64,000 nt of DNA from Flavobacterium psychrophilum (GCA_945874225.1 CAMCFT010000007.1:62001-126000), one strand, 5' to 3'; numbered from the stretch's first letter, positions 43,395 to 53,123 are shown. Notes: generated from the letters alone by a model not told the origin. Numbers and translations are program-made.

Positions 43395-44435
43395 ATGAGA
43401 ATAGAGACAGAAATGAAATTAGGGTTTAAGGATGTAATGATCAGACCCAAAAGATCCACATTAAAGAGCCGTTCTCATGTTACTTTAGAAAGAGATTTTA
43501 AGTTTTTGCATAGTAGCAACACTTGGTCAGGAGTTCCAATTATTGCTGCCAATATGGATACTGTGGGCACTTTTTCGATGGCTAAAGCTTTGGCTGAAGA
43601 AAAACTTTTTACTGCAATTCACAAACATTATTCGGTGCAGGAATGGAATGATTTTTTACAAGATATTTCTCCTGAAACCTATAATTATATTGCCATTAGT
43701 ACTGGAACCGGAAAAAACGATTCCAAAAAATTAGCTGAAATTTTCGAAGCCAATCCGCTATTGAAATTCATTTGTATTGATGTGGCAAATGGCTATTCAG
43801 AGCATTTTGTGAACTTTGTGCAGCAAACCCGCAAGCAATATCCTGATAAAGTGATTATTGCCGGAAATGTGGTTACAGGCGAAATGGTCGAAGAATTATT
43901 ATTGGCTGGAGCCGATATTATAAAAGTGGGAATTGGACCTGGTTCTGTATGTACAACAAGAGTAAAAACCGGAGTAGGTTATCCTCAACTTTCTGCCATT
44001 ATTGAATGTGCCGATGCTGCTCATGGTCTTGGTGGACAAATTATCAGTGATGGTGGTTGTTTAACTCCAGGAGATGTTGCTAAGGCTTTTGGAGCCGGCG
44101 CCGATTTTGTTATGCTTGGCGGAATGCTGGCTGGTCATACCGAAAGCGGAGGCGAACTTATAGAAATTAATGGCGAGAAGTTCAAACAATTTTACGGTAT
44201 GAGTTCGACTACAGCGATGGAAAAACACGTGGGAGGCGTTGCTGAATACAGAGCAAGTGAAGGTAAAACGGTGCAAGTACCCTTTAGAGGTGATGTTGCA
44301 ATTACTTTAAAAGATATTCTTGGCGGTTTGCGAAGTGCGTGTACTTATGTTGGTGCTTCCAGATTGAAAGAATTGACCAAAAGAACTACATTTATTAGAG
44401 TTTCTGAACAGGAGAATACAGTTTATACAAAATGA
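43395..44435 (+). CDS. guaC: GMP reductase
   Basis: 346 residues. It converts GMP to IMP with NADPH. The start [40 protein letters not shown], the catalytic Cys186 in [17 protein letters not shown] and [20 protein letters not shown] are nearly identical in layout to E. coli GuaC. The catalytic loop shows it is GMP reductase and not IMP dehydrogenase; the CBS domains of the latter are absent. A strong terminator follows at 44509. Confidence 0.95.
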   Translation: MRIETEMKLGFKDVMIRPKRSTLKSRSHVTLERDFKFLHSSNTWSGVPIIAANMDTVGTFSMAKALAEEKLFTAIHKHYSVQEWNDFLQDISPETYNYIAISTGTGKNDSKKLAEIFEANPLLKFICIDVANGYSEHFVNFVQQTRKQYPDKVIIAGNVVTGEMVEELLLAGADIIKVGIGPGSVCTTRVKTGVGYPQLSAIIECADAAHGLGGQIISDGGCLTPGDVAKAFGAGADFVMLGGMLAGHTESGGELIEINGEKFKQFYGMSSTTAMEKHVGGVAEYRASEGKTVQVPFRGDVAITLKDILGGLRSACTYVGASRLKELTKRTTFIRVSEQENTVYTK

Positions 44436-44508
44436 TTTAAAGATTACAATTTCTAAGACAACTTTTTAAATTGTTTTTTTTTCTTCTATTTGATTGTTAA
44501 CTAAATTC

Positions 44509-44547
44509 AATCCCCTTTCAAAGTTTTGCTTTGAAAGGGGATTTTTT
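44509..44547 (+). terminator. Intrinsic terminator of guaC
   Basis: AATCCCCTTTCAAAG (44509-44523) and CTTTGAAAGGGGATT (44529-44543) pair perfectly with a 5-nt loop and run into TTTTT. Confidence 0.92.
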
Positions 44548-45088
44548 ATTTGTCTCAAATATGGTTTAAGTGTATCTGTTTTTAGTGTATTTATCTTTTA
44601 GGTTAAAAAAATCAGATATAGATTCAGAGATTTATTAGTGCTAATCTTTGAAAAATTTGACAAAAAAAGTAGTATTCCAACCGTTCAAACTTTAAGTATG
44701 TCTCCGGTTTAGTTATTACTTCATACATAATACCCTTGAAAATAATAATTATTAAGGTCAATTTTTTAAAGGTTTTGATATTATTTTCTGTGATTTTTTT
44801 GAATAAAAAAAATCCTGATTTGCCCTTTTTCAGAAGAAAATGAATCAAAAATGAAAAATGAAAAAAACTATAGCGTTATCGTTATTTTTTGATATTGTCT
44901 TTAAAATTTTAAAAAAAAATCACATAGTGAATTAATCACAAGAAAACTTTTTAGTATTCTTTGATATTTAAGTCAGGGGTTGATTTATTACTAAAAAAAA
45001 TGTAAAATTCATTATCAATTTACATATATCGTAAATTTAAACATAGAAAAAAAGACAATTAGACAAGATAAACTTAGACTATAAAATA
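44548..45088. other. Long intergenic region upstream of pflB
   Basis: The gap is AT-rich and has no convincing gene. Its notable feature is the 21-bp inverted repeat at 45017-45037. A GTGAATTAATCAC-like sequence at about 44926-44938 is a weak dyad with 4-bp arms. I could not place a consensus promoter; the leader may be long and is a good candidate region for oxygen or redox control. Confidence 0.5.
45017..45037. promoter_or_regulatory. Candidate operator AATTTAC-N7-GTAAATT upstream of pflB
   Basis: The 7-bp arms are perfect. It lies 52 bp before the pflB ATG. The regulator is unknown. It does not resemble an FNR site (TTGAT-N4-ATCAA). Confidence 0.45.
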
Positions 45089-47323
45089 ATGGAAAATTTA
45101 GTAGAAAGAATAGAACAAAATGTAGGAGTTTCAAAAAACAGTATTAATGTGCATGATTTTATCTTGCAAAACATCAAATCATTTGAAGGTGATGCCAGTT
45201 TTCTTGTTGGACCATCAAAAAAAACAATTAAGTTATGGGATGTTTGTAAAGAAGCACTATTAAATGAGAGAATTAATAACGGCTGTCTTGCAATTGATAC
45301 CGAAGTAATTTCTAATATCACTTCTTTTGGTCCTGGATACATTCAAAAAGAAAACGAAGTAATTGTGGGACTCCAAACAGATATGCTTCTAAAAAGAGCA
45401 ATGAAGCCTTTTGGAGGTATCAAATTGGTTCAATCTGCAGTTGCCGAAAGGGGGCTAAAAGTTACAGATAGAGTTGTTGATATATTTAAATATGCAAAAA
45501 ATCACAATCAGGCTGTTTTTGATGCCTATGATGATGAAATTAAAGTTTACAGATCAAAACATGTTTTAACCGGCTTGCCTGATAATTATGCAAGAGGTAG
45601 AATCATAGGAGATTATAGAAGAGTAGCTCTTTATGGAATAGACCGATTGATTGCAGAAAAAAAGCTAGATAAATCAAAAACATCTGGTGAAATGAATGAT
45701 GCAAAACTTCGTTTACGTGAAGAGATTTCTGAGCAAATCAAAGCATTGCAAGACATGAAAAAAATGGCTCTTTCTTATGGAATTGACATTTCTAAACCTG
45801 CAATCAGTGCACACGAAGCAGTACAGTTTACTTATTTAGCTTATTTAAGTGCTGTAAAAGAGCAAGATGGAGCGGCAATGTCTTTAGGTAACGTATCTTC
45901 ATTTTTAGATATTTATATTCAAAATGACATTGAAGCTGGAATTATTGACGAAGAACAAGCGCAAGAATATATAGATCAATTTGTAATGAAATTGAGATTG
46001 GTGCGTCACCTTCGTCCTGAAGCTTATGATGCCATTTTTGGCGGAGACCCAACCTGGGTTACCGAAGCTATCGGCGGTCAACTTAATGATGGAAGAACCA
46101 AGGTTACCAAAACATCTTTCCGTTTTTTACAAACACTTTATAATTTAGGCGCTTCACCAGAACCAAATTTAACCATCTTATGGTCAGAAAACTTGCCACA
46201 AGGATTCAAGGATTTTTGTGCACAAGTTTCAATAGACACTTCTTCGCTTCAATATGAAAATGATGACTTGATGAGAGACAATCGTGGTTCAGATGATTAC
46301 GGAATTGCTTGTTGCGTTTCTTATCAAGAAATTGGAAAAACGATTCAACACTTTGGAGCTCGTGCAAATTTGCCAAAAGCACTTTTAATGTCCTTGAATG
46401 GTGGAAGAGAAGAAGCTGAAGGAATTCAAGTTGTAGACCATATTTCAGAAATAGATGATGAAGTATTGGATTATGACACTATTATGAAATCTTTCAAAAA
46501 AACATTAGCAGAAGTAGCCCGTGTTTATGCAAAATCAATGTACATCATTCATTATATGCATGATAAATATTATTATGAAAGAGCTCAAATGTCTTTAATT
46601 GACAGCAATCCAAAAATAGACATTGCCTACGGTGCTGCCGGGATTTCTATAATTGCCGATTCATTGTCTGCAATTAAATATGCCAAAGTGACTCCAATCA
46701 GAAATGAGTACGGTTTAACCGAAGATTTTAACATTGAAGGAGATTTTCCAAAATTTGGTAACGATGACGATAGGGTAGACAGCATTGCTCAAGAAGTCAC
46801 CAAAATTTTTATTGATGAGTTAAGAAAACATAAAACGTATAAAAATTCAACGCCTACACTTTCATTGTTAACCATTACTTCAAATGTGATGTATGGTTCC
46901 AATACAGGAGCAACACCAGATGGACGTAAAGCAGGCGAGGCTTTTGCTCCAGGAGCAAATCCTATGCACGGAAGAGATGTAAACGGCGCAATTGCTTCTT
47001 TAAACTCTGTTAGTAAATTAGATTACAATGATGCTCAGGACGGAATTTCTTATACTTTTACAATGGTTCCAAAATCATTAGGAAATAATTTAGAAGAACA
47101 AGTGACCAATTTAACGACTACACTTGATGCTTATTTTGGAAGAAATGCGCATCATTTGAATGTGAATATTCTAAACAAAGAAACTTTGTTAGACGCTTAC
47201 AATCACCCTGAGAATTACCCTCAATTGACCATCCGAGTTTCTGGTTATGCCGTTAATTTTGTACGTTTGTCAAAAGCGCATCAGTTAGAAGTTATCAGCA
47301 GAACGTTTCATAGCACTATGTAA
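45089..47323 (+). CDS. pflB: Pyruvate formate-lyase (formate acetyltransferase)
   Basis: 744 residues. It cleaves pyruvate with CoA to acetyl-CoA and formate by a glycyl radical, active only without oxygen. The twin catalytic cysteines are Cys408-Cys409 in [12 protein letters not shown], and the radical glycine is Gly719 in [10 protein letters not shown]. These match true PFL and not glycerol dehydratases or other glycyl-radical enzymes. pflA follows 99 nt downstream and an OFA transporter comes next. This suggests fermentation or microaerobic life for this flavobacterium. Confidence 0.96.
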   Translation: MENLVERIEQNVGVSKNSINVHDFILQNIKSFEGDASFLVGPSKKTIKLWDVCKEALLNERINNGCLAIDTEVISNITSFGPGYIQKENEVIVGLQTDMLLKRAMKPFGGIKLVQSAVAERGLKVTDRVVDIFKYAKNHNQAVFDAYDDEIKVYRSKHVLTGLPDNYARGRIIGDYRRVALYGIDRLIAEKKLDKSKTSGEMNDAKLRLREEISEQIKALQDMKKMALSYGIDISKPAISAHEAVQFTYLAYLSAVKEQDGAAMSLGNVSSFLDIYIQNDIEAGIIDEEQAQEYIDQFVMKLRLVRHLRPEAYDAIFGGDPTWVTEAIGGQLNDGRTKVTKTSFRFLQTLYNLGASPEPNLTILWSENLPQGFKDFCAQVSIDTSSLQYENDDLMRDNRGSDDYGIACCVSYQEIGKTIQHFGARANLPKALLMSLNGGREEAEGIQVVDHISEIDDEVLDYDTIMKSFKKTLAEVARVYAKSMYIIHYMHDKYYYERAQMSLIDSNPKIDIAYGAAGISIIADSLSAIKYAKVTPIRNEYGLTEDFNIEGDFPKFGNDDDRVDSIAQEVTKIFIDELRKHKTYKNSTPTLSLLTITSNVMYGSNTGATPDGRKAGEAFAPGANPMHGRDVNGAIASLNSVSKLDYNDAQDGISYTFTMVPKSLGNNLEEQVTNLTTTLDAYFGRNAHHLNVNILNKETLLDAYNHPENYPQLTIRVSGYAVNFVRLSKAHQLEVISRTFHSTM

Positions 47324-47422
47324 TTGATTGCAAAGCTCCAAAAAAGTAGGTTTTATGAATGCTATTTCTTTAATTATTATTTAAAGGAATAGCATTTAAT
47401 ACATAAACTAATAAAACACAAT

Positions 47423-48199
47423 ATGTACTTCCCAGAACAAGAAATCCATTTATTAAACGATTCAGATACTGATTTATTGAGAATACATTCATTGGAAACT
47501 TTTGGAACACACGATGGTCCTGGTATCCGAATGGTTGTATTTGTTCAAGGATGTCAATTTCGCTGTTTGTATTGCCAAAACCCGGATTCATTAGATGTTC
47601 ACGGAGGTTCATTGGTAAATATTGATGAACTGGTTTCGAAAGCATTAAAGCAAAAAGCTTATTTTGGAAAACAAGGAGGAGTCACTGTTTCAGGAGGAGA
47701 ACCTTTATTACAAAGAACCAAATTGATTACATTTTTCGATCGTTTGCACGAAAACGGAATTAATACTTGTTTGGATTCGAATGGTCGAGTTTTAGATACA
47801 CAAACCATAGAACTCCTAGAAAGAACCGATTTGCTGCTGTTGGATGTAAAACACATCAATCCAGAATGGCATAAAAAACTTACTAGTTTAAATAATACCA
47901 CTACATTAAAAATAGCCGAACACCGCGAAAGTACAGGCAAGCCAATGTGGCTGCGCTATGTTTTGGTACCGGGATGGACTGATCAAGAAGAATATTTGCA
48001 CGAATGGGCGAAACATTTTTCCAATTATAAAACTATCGAAAGAGTAGAGATTATCCCTTTTCACCAATTGGGAAAACACAAATGGGAGTTGATGAATATG
48101 GAGTATGCTCTTGCTGATACTCCTTCGCCAACCACTGAATCGTTAGAAAAAACAAAAGCTATTTTTGACTTGTATTTAGATAACGTGAAAATAAAATAA
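47423..48199 (+). CDS. pflA: Pyruvate formate-lyase activating enzyme
   Basis: 258 residues, radical SAM. C44-x3-C48-x2-C51 in GCQFRCLYCQNP binds the iron-sulfur cluster; the N-terminal THDGPGIRMVVFVQGC, VTVSGGEPLLQ and the DVKHINPEWHKKL region are typical. It makes the glycyl radical on PflB. It is 99 nt downstream of pflB on the same strand, and the MFS gene starts 32 nt after it, so all three are probably one operon. Confidence 0.95.
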   Translation: MYFPEQEIHLLNDSDTDLLRIHSLETFGTHDGPGIRMVVFVQGCQFRCLYCQNPDSLDVHGGSLVNIDELVSKALKQKAYFGKQGGVTVSGGEPLLQRTKLITFFDRLHENGINTCLDSNGRVLDTQTIELLERTDLLLLDVKHINPEWHKKLTSLNNTTTLKIAEHRESTGKPMWLRYVLVPGWTDQEEYLHEWAKHFSNYKTIERVEIIPFHQLGKHKWELMNMEYALADTPSPTTESLEKTKAIFDLYLDNVKIK

Positions 48200-48231
48200 A
48201 TTCAGATTTTACCGCATTAAGAATAAGAATA

Positions 48232-49401
48232 ATGAAAAAGAATAAATATTTAATTGTATTGGCAGGAATGGTTATGCAACTGTCAATAGGATCTATTTAT
48301 GCATATAGCAAATGGATTGAACCTTTGTCTAATGAATTAAATTGGGATGCTCACGATACCAAAACAGGGTTTAGTTTAGCCATTTGTTTCTTAGGATTAA
48401 CAGCAGCTTTTATGGGCAAATTGGCTCAAAAAATTGGCCCAACTAAAGCAGGATTAATCGCCGCCGTATTTTTAACCATTGGATTATTGGGTAGTGCTTT
48501 GGCTGTAAATTTGGGCAATATTTACTTATTTTACTTAACATTTGGAGTTTTGCAAGGGATTGGTTTAGGTTTTGGATACGTTGTTCCTGTTTATACGGTT
48601 GTAAAATGGTTTCCAGATAAACCAGGATTGGCTTCCGGAATTATCATTATGTCTTTTGCTTTAGGTTCCTTGTTGGCTTCGTTTTTAATTGGGCCTTTAA
48701 TTGCTTCAATGGGCTTGTCAGGAGCATTTACCGCACTTGGAATTGGCTACGGAATTTGTATGCTGTTGAGTGCTTTATATTTGGCAAATCCCGAAAGTTC
48801 GAGCTCAACACACCACGCTCATATCGATTTGACTCCAAAAGAAATCTTGACTGATAAACGTTTTATGGCACTTTGGTTATTGTTATTCCTGAACGTTTGT
48901 GGTGGAATTGCGATCATCTCTAAAGCGGCTATTTTGGGACAAGAAGTTGTAGGAATGTCGGCAGCACAAGCTACGATGTTTGTGGCTATCATTGGGTTGT
49001 TTAATGGATTGGGACGTTTATTTTGGTCCAGTATTTCAGATAAAATAGGGTGTTGGACTACTTTTATGCTTTTTATCGGAATCAACGTGGTTTGTTTTGC
49101 TTTGATACCTAGTTTTTCGACCAATTCTATTTCTTTTCAAATTTTGACTTATGTCATTATTGCGGGATACGGCGCTGGTTTTGCTACAATGCCTTCTTTT
49201 GTGAAAAGCATTTATGGAACTGAAAACTACGGACAAGTATTGGGTTACATCTTAACGGCTTGGTCTGCCGCAGCATTTGCAGGACCATTATTATTAGGTT
49301 TAAGTGCTGAAATTACCATTTTTTATTTATTCGCAATACTATTAGTCATTGCTTTGGTGGTTGGAATGTGGTTGAAAGGATTGCTGGTAAAACCGATTTA
49401 A
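48232..49401 (+). CDS. OFA family MFS transporter, probable formate/oxalate or lactate transport
   Basis: 389 residues with twelve predicted membrane helices. The OFA (oxalate/formate antiporter) signature is seen at the start (GMVMQLSIGSIYAYSKWIEP), then GFGYVVPVYTVVKWFPDKPG and LGYILTAWSAAAFAGPLLLG. It sits right after pflB-pflA and could export formate or exchange it for pyruvate. Substrate is inferred from context only; OFA members also carry lactate and other monocarboxylates. A terminator follows directly. Confidence 0.9.
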   Translation: MKKNKYLIVLAGMVMQLSIGSIYAYSKWIEPLSNELNWDAHDTKTGFSLAICFLGLTAAFMGKLAQKIGPTKAGLIAAVFLTIGLLGSALAVNLGNIYLFYLTFGVLQGIGLGFGYVVPVYTVVKWFPDKPGLASGIIIMSFALGSLLASFLIGPLIASMGLSGAFTALGIGYGICMLLSALYLANPESSSSTHHAHIDLTPKEILTDKRFMALWLLLFLNVCGGIAIISKAAILGQEVVGMSAAQATMFVAIIGLFNGLGRLFWSSISDKIGCWTTFMLFIGINVVCFALIPSFSTNSISFQILTYVIIAGYGAGFATMPSFVKSIYGTENYGQVLGYILTAWSAAAFAGPLLLGLSAEITIFYLFAILLVIALVVGMWLKGLLVKPI

Positions 49402-49420
49402 TATTGTTGTGAATTGATAA

Positions 49421-49454
49421 ACAAAAAAAGAGTCTCTTTGCGAGACTCTTTTTT
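49421..49454. terminator. Terminator between the OFA transporter and the EF-G paralog
   Basis: AAAGAGTCTC and GAGACTCTTT pair around a 5-nt loop with an A run before and a T run after, so it works in both directions between convergent genes. Confidence 0.9.
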
Positions 49455-49478
49455 AAATTATAGCACTTTTGATACAAT

Positions 49479-51608
49479 TTAAACTAGTTCTTCTTCTTTT
49501 TTAAATTCGGAAACTAATTTTTTCTGCATATCAAAAGAAACTGATTCATAGTGATCAAACTTTGCTGTAAATCTAGCTCTTCCCTGAGTAATAGATCGTA
49601 AGTCACTACCAAATTCCTGCATTTCTGCAAAAGGGAGAAAAGCAGTAATCACAGTAAACTGTCCTTCGGCATCCATACTTTCAACCGAAGCTCTGTGAGT
49701 TTGAATATTACTCATAATCGCACCGGTAAGTTCCTCAGGACCTTGCACTTTAATATGATAAAATGGTTCTAATAGTTGTGGGTCTGCTTTCACGAAGTTT
49801 TCTTTGAACGCCATCATTCCGGCAGTTTTAAAGGCTAAATCGTTACTGTCAACAGGATGCATTTTGCCATCATATAAAATAACTCTGACATCTCTCACAT
49901 AAGAACCGGTTAACGGTCCTTTATTCATTTTTTCCATAATTCCTTTTAAAATAGAAGGATGAAAACGGGTGTCAATGGCACCACCAACAATACAATTGTA
50001 ATAGATTAATTTTCCACCCCAAGCCAGATCAATTTCCTCTTTTCCTCTAATGTTGTACCCTTTTGGTTCATCCATTCCATCAAACCAAGGTTCAATCTTC
50101 ATTGCTACTTCGGCAAACTGGCCAGAACCACCTGATTGTTTTTTGTGACGATACGTGATTTCGGCACTTTTTTGAATGGTTTCACGATAGGGTATTTTTG
50201 GATTGCAAAATTCTACCGATAATTTATATTGTTTTTCTAATTTCCATTTAATAATAGCCAAATGCAATTCGCCATGGCAATGAATAATAGTCTGATTTAA
50301 TTCTGGTGAAACTTCAATGCTAATGGTTGGATCTTCTTCTACTAATTGATGCAGCGCAATAGATAATTTCTCTTCTTCGCCTTTTTTTGTGCCTTCAACA
50401 GCAATCGAAAGAGTTGAATTTGGGAATATTATAGGTGTAATTTCAATGTGTTTTCCCTTTTCGTGCAAGGTATTATTTATATGTGTGTCTTTTAATTTTA
50501 AAGTAGCACCAATATCTCCGGCGAGTAATTCATTAACGGGAGTTCGTTTGCTTCCTTCCACTTCATATAACTGGTTGATTCTTTCGACTTGTCCTGTATT
50601 TTCATTGGTTAATTCATCTCCCACTTTAATTTTACCGGAAAGCACCTTGAAGAAACTTAAATCGCCAATATGTGGTTCGGATAGGTTTTTATAAATAAAT
50701 ATGGCTGTTGGACCTTTTTCGCTGCATTCAATTTCCTTACCGTCAATAGTTTTTTGTTTTGGCATTTCAAAAGCTGACGGACATACATTGTCAATGAATC
50801 CCATAATTCGGCCGCTACCCATATTTTTCTTGGCCGAAACGCAAAAAACAGGAAAAATTTCGTGTTTTATAAGGGAATGATGTAATCCTAATTTCATTTC
50901 ATCTTCATTCAATTCTCCTTTTTCGAAATAAAGTTCCATTAAATCTTCATCATTTCCGGCAATAGTTTCAATTAATTCCTGATGCAAATGATTGGCTTTT
51001 TCGGTTTCATTTTCAGGAATGGCTGCCTTTTCCGGTTTTCCACCATTTTTTGGATATTTATACATAACCATATTCAAAACATCAATAATGGCATCAAATT
51101 CAGGCCCTTGATTTAAGGGATATTGAACCACGACAACGCTTTGTCCAAAATGATCTTTGGCTTCTTGTATCGTTCTGTCAAAGTCTGATTTCTCATTATC
51201 CAATTGATTTACGGCTAGTAATATGGGTAATTTATAATCATTTGCGTATTTCCAAATAATGTCGGTACCCACTTCAACACCCATAGAAGCATTTAGAAGC
51301 ATAAGACCACAATCAGCCACACGCATCGCTCCAATTATTTCTCCGGCGAAATCATCATAGCCAGGGGTGTCTAAAAGATTTATTTTATATCCTTTCCATT
51401 TTGTATTTACTAATTTAGAAAAAAACGATTTTCCTTTTTCGTGCTCGATTTCAGTGTAGTCAGCAACTGTATTTTTTTCTATGATTGATCCGCGACGATT
51501 AATTAATCCAGCTTCAAATAACATAGATTCAATAAGAGTTGTCTTGCCGCTTCCGGTATGACCAACCAAAACAACATTTTTAATGTGATTGATATCAAAA
51601 TTTGCCAT
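49479..51608 (-). CDS. Elongation factor G paralog (EF-G2 type) with altered GTPase motifs
   Basis: 709 residues with the full EF-G domain set. Residues 16-23 are GHTGSGKT (G1). The G2 threonine of the RGITI motif is replaced (KGKS, 58-61). G3 is DTPGYDDF (80-87): the catalytic His of DTPGHVDF is Tyr84. G4 is NQLD (134-137) instead of NKxD. Domain IV includes YRHKKQSGGSGQFAEVAM, with the loop that enters the decoding centre. A Bacteroides EF-G2 of similar length has been reported to lack GTPase activity and to serve in starved cells; this looks like its counterpart. It is not the main EF-G. Confidence 0.9.
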   Translation of the reverse strand: MANFDINHIKNVVLVGHTGSGKTTLIESMLFEAGLINRRGSIIEKNTVADYTEIEHEKGKSFFSKLVNTKWKGYKINLLDTPGYDDFAGEIIGAMRVADCGLMLLNASMGVEVGTDIIWKYANDYKLPILLAVNQLDNEKSDFDRTIQEAKDHFGQSVVVVQYPLNQGPEFDAIIDVLNMVMYKYPKNGGKPEKAAIPENETEKANHLHQELIETIAGNDEDLMELYFEKGELNEDEMKLGLHHSLIKHEIFPVFCVSAKKNMGSGRIMGFIDNVCPSAFEMPKQKTIDGKEIECSEKGPTAIFIYKNLSEPHIGDLSFFKVLSGKIKVGDELTNENTGQVERINQLYEVEGSKRTPVNELLAGDIGATLKLKDTHINNTLHEKGKHIEITPIIFPNSTLSIAVEGTKKGEEEKLSIALHQLVEEDPTISIEVSPELNQTIIHCHGELHLAIIKWKLEKQYKLSVEFCNPKIPYRETIQKSAEITYRHKKQSGGSGQFAEVAMKIEPWFDGMDEPKGYNIRGKEEIDLAWGGKLIYYNCIVGGAIDTRFHPSILKGIMEKMNKGPLTGSYVRDVRVILYDGKMHPVDSNDLAFKTAGMMAFKENFVKADPQLLEPFYHIKVQGPEELTGAIMSNIQTHRASVESMDAEGQFTVITAFLPFAEMQEFGSDLRSITQGRARFTAKFDHYESVSFDMQKKLVSEFKKEEELV

Positions 51609-51667
51609 AATATTATGTTTTAATTTAAATTAGTAGTATCAAATTTCACAAAAAATAATTATTTTAG

Positions 51668-51685
51668 ATATGATATATATCATAT
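51668..51685. promoter_or_regulatory. 18-bp perfect palindrome ATATGATATATATCATAT upstream of the EF-G paralog
   Basis: The core TGAT-ATAT-ATCA has the TGAT-N4-ATCA layout of Crp/Fnr-family operators. It is 60 bp upstream of the ATG. AT-rich background raises the chance of random palindromes, so this needs testing. Confidence 0.5.
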
Positions 51686-51892
51686 TTTGTATAGGATATA
51701 AAGACTATTTTTTGGAGTTTAAATTTTTTTATGCAGCACTAGAAATTGAGGCTATAAAAGTTAGTTATTTAACCTAATAAAAGTAATACATTATTTTTAT
51801 TGTTCAATTAAAAACAAAGTAAATTATTGATGTAGAAAAGATAGAGGGGAAACGGACTGCGAATAATGTTTTAAAAAAGACTGCAAAGATTA

Positions 51893-52462
51893 TTAATGAA
51901 CAATAATGTCGTGTTTAAAAAGCAATCCTTTTATTCCGTCAAGTGAAAACACTGCTTTCTTAATTTTGGTTTTTGTGGGGTCGATGGTGTAGTTGTAGCT
52001 GGTTTTAAAATTGGCTTTATTGGCATTGGCTTTGCCAAATTCAGAACGATATAAATCACAATTATCGAAAATTACTTCGGTCAAATCTGTGCTCATAAAA
52101 TCCACAGCAATAATACTGCAATCTATAAATGTAGTGCCTTTAATTTTTAGGGTGTAAAATTTAGAAAAATCCAAAGTACATTCCTTAAAATGGATTTCAA
52201 AAATCAGTTTATCGCACATTGCAAAATTCACTGCTGAAATTTTGCAACGATTAAAAAACACCGTTCTGAAAGCGACATAATTTATTTTTGCGCCGCTAAA
52301 TACGCAATCATTAAAAACACAATCAATAAAAGTAACCGCTACAAATACACATTGGGAAAAATCACAATTGTTGAAAGTGCAACATTCAAATTCCTTTAAA
52401 TTGACTTCTTGTTCACCATAAGTGATGTTGTTGTATTCGACGTCAAGGAAATAATCTGTCAT
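51893..52462 (-). CDS. Pentapeptide repeat protein
   Basis: 189 residues. From residue 22 to about 165 it is made of five-residue turns with Phe/Leu at the centre, such as FNNCDFSQCVFVAVTFIDCV and later DFSKFYTLKI, giving a right-handed beta helix. Cysteines replace the usual Ala or Asn at many corners. Some relatives (Qnr) bind DNA gyrase as mimics of DNA; nothing here shows that role. It is a single gene close to the repeat-rich region next to tRNA-Arg. Confidence 0.9.
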   Translation of the reverse strand: MTDYFLDVEYNNITYGEQEVNLKEFECCTFNNCDFSQCVFVAVTFIDCVFNDCVFSGAKINYVAFRTVFFNRCKISAVNFAMCDKLIFEIHFKECTLDFSKFYTLKIKGTTFIDCSIIAVDFMSTDLTEVIFDNCDLYRSEFGKANANKANFKTSYNYTIDPTKTKIKKAVFSLDGIKGLLFKHDIIVH

Positions 52463-52506
52463 TTTTCTATAAAAGTTTAAATTACTTCGGTTAAACAGCT
52501 TTTTTA

Positions 52507-52629
52507 AACTGGATTTTGCTTCGCAACAACAGCAAAGCTACACTTTGAAAATACTATTAACAAAAAAAACGCTCAACCGAGCTTTGTTGATTTAACTACA
52601 ATTTCCGAACTGGATTTTGCTTCGCAACA
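52507..52629. repeat. 22-bp direct repeat, two copies 101 bp apart
   Basis: AACTGGATTTTGCTTCGCAA followed by CA occurs at 52507-52528 and 52608-52629, exact. Between them lies AT-rich sequence with no gene. It occupies the space between the pentapeptide gene and the tRNA-linked hairpins. Confidence 0.9.
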
Positions 52630-52685
52630 TCCAGACAAAGCTCCGTAGTGGAAATGGAAAGCTTTTTCAATCAGAGATTGAAAAC

Positions 52686-52743
52686 TTTTTTTGTAAATAT
52701 TTGATTTTTTGAGCGAGCTCAAAACCAAATATTTACAAAAAAA
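52686..52743. repeat. 58-bp near-complete hairpin downstream of tRNA-Arg
   Basis: Arms of 18 bp, TTTTTTTGTAAATATTTG (52686-52703) and its complement (52726-52743), are perfect; inside, TTTTGAGC-GA-GCTCAAAA pairs again with a 2-nt loop. The stem comes directly after the tRNA terminator. Confidence 0.9.
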
Positions 52744-52766
52744 GCCCAAACTTTCGTTTGAGCTTT
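52743..52766 (-). terminator. Intrinsic terminator of tRNA-Arg
   Basis: On the minus strand AGCTCAAAC-GAAA-GTTTGGGCT is followed by a run of seven T. It starts about a dozen nt after the tRNA end. Confidence 0.85.
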
Positions 52767-52777
52767 CCATTCTTAAG

Positions 52778-52851
52778 TGACCGCGGCTGGATTCAAACCA
52801 GCAACCTCTTGAGCCGTAATCAAGTGCGCTATTCAGTTGCGCCACGTGGCC
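52778..52851 (-). tRNA. tRNA-Arg (anticodon ACG)
   Basis: The 74-nt cloverleaf reads on the minus strand: D stem GCGC/GCGC, anticodon stem CTTGA/TCAAG with loop TTACGGC (anticodon ACG), T stem GCTGG/CCAGC with loop TTTGAAT. The acceptor GGCCACG pairs with CGCGGTC except for position 5 (A against C at 68) and a G-T wobble at position 2. Discriminator A is at 52778; CCA is not encoded. A34 is normally edited to inosine to read CGU, CGC and CGA. Confidence 0.93.
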
Positions 52852-52959
52852 ATTTTTGTGAGTGCAAATATAGGTATAATTATGTAATTTGCAAATTGGA
52901 AATCAAAATTAAATCTATTATTTATAAATCTAAAATTTGCAATCTAAAATCTGCATTTA

Positions 52960-53100
52960 TCAATCTAACGCTCTTGTAGTTACATAATAGCGATAGCCAA
53001 TAATTGCCATTTGCCATTTCTTGGCTTTGGTAATATCCAAACCATTTTTAGTAAAACTGGGAAGGAATAGCTTATTTATTTTGGCTAGGAATTTGAACAT
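52960..53100 (-). CDS. Small conserved flavobacterial protein, 46 residues
   Basis: The ATG at 53100 opens MFKFLAKINKLFLPSF and the chain ends IIGYRYYVTTRALD before the TGA at 52960-52962. It is basic, with the pattern LPSFTKNGLDITKAKKWQMA in the middle. I recall near-identical 45-50-residue proteins (LPSLTKK.LDLTKA then QLAIIGWKYYVT...ALD) in many Flavobacteriaceae, sometimes wrongly labelled SsrA-binding protein. No function is known. It lies between tRNA-Arg and the blaR-type terminator. Confidence 0.78.
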   Translation of the reverse strand: MFKFLAKINKLFLPSFTKNGLDITKAKKWQMAIIGYRYYVTTRALD

Positions 53101-53123
53101 AAGTAAATTTTTTTCAAAGATAT

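Noticed and set aside
44926..44938. CRP-type site before pflB
   Set aside because: Arms are only 4 bp and the spacing is not the TGTGA-N6-TCACA form.
52573..52845. Minus-strand frame of 90 codons over tRNA-Arg
   Set aside because: It runs through the tRNA and its terminator hairpins.
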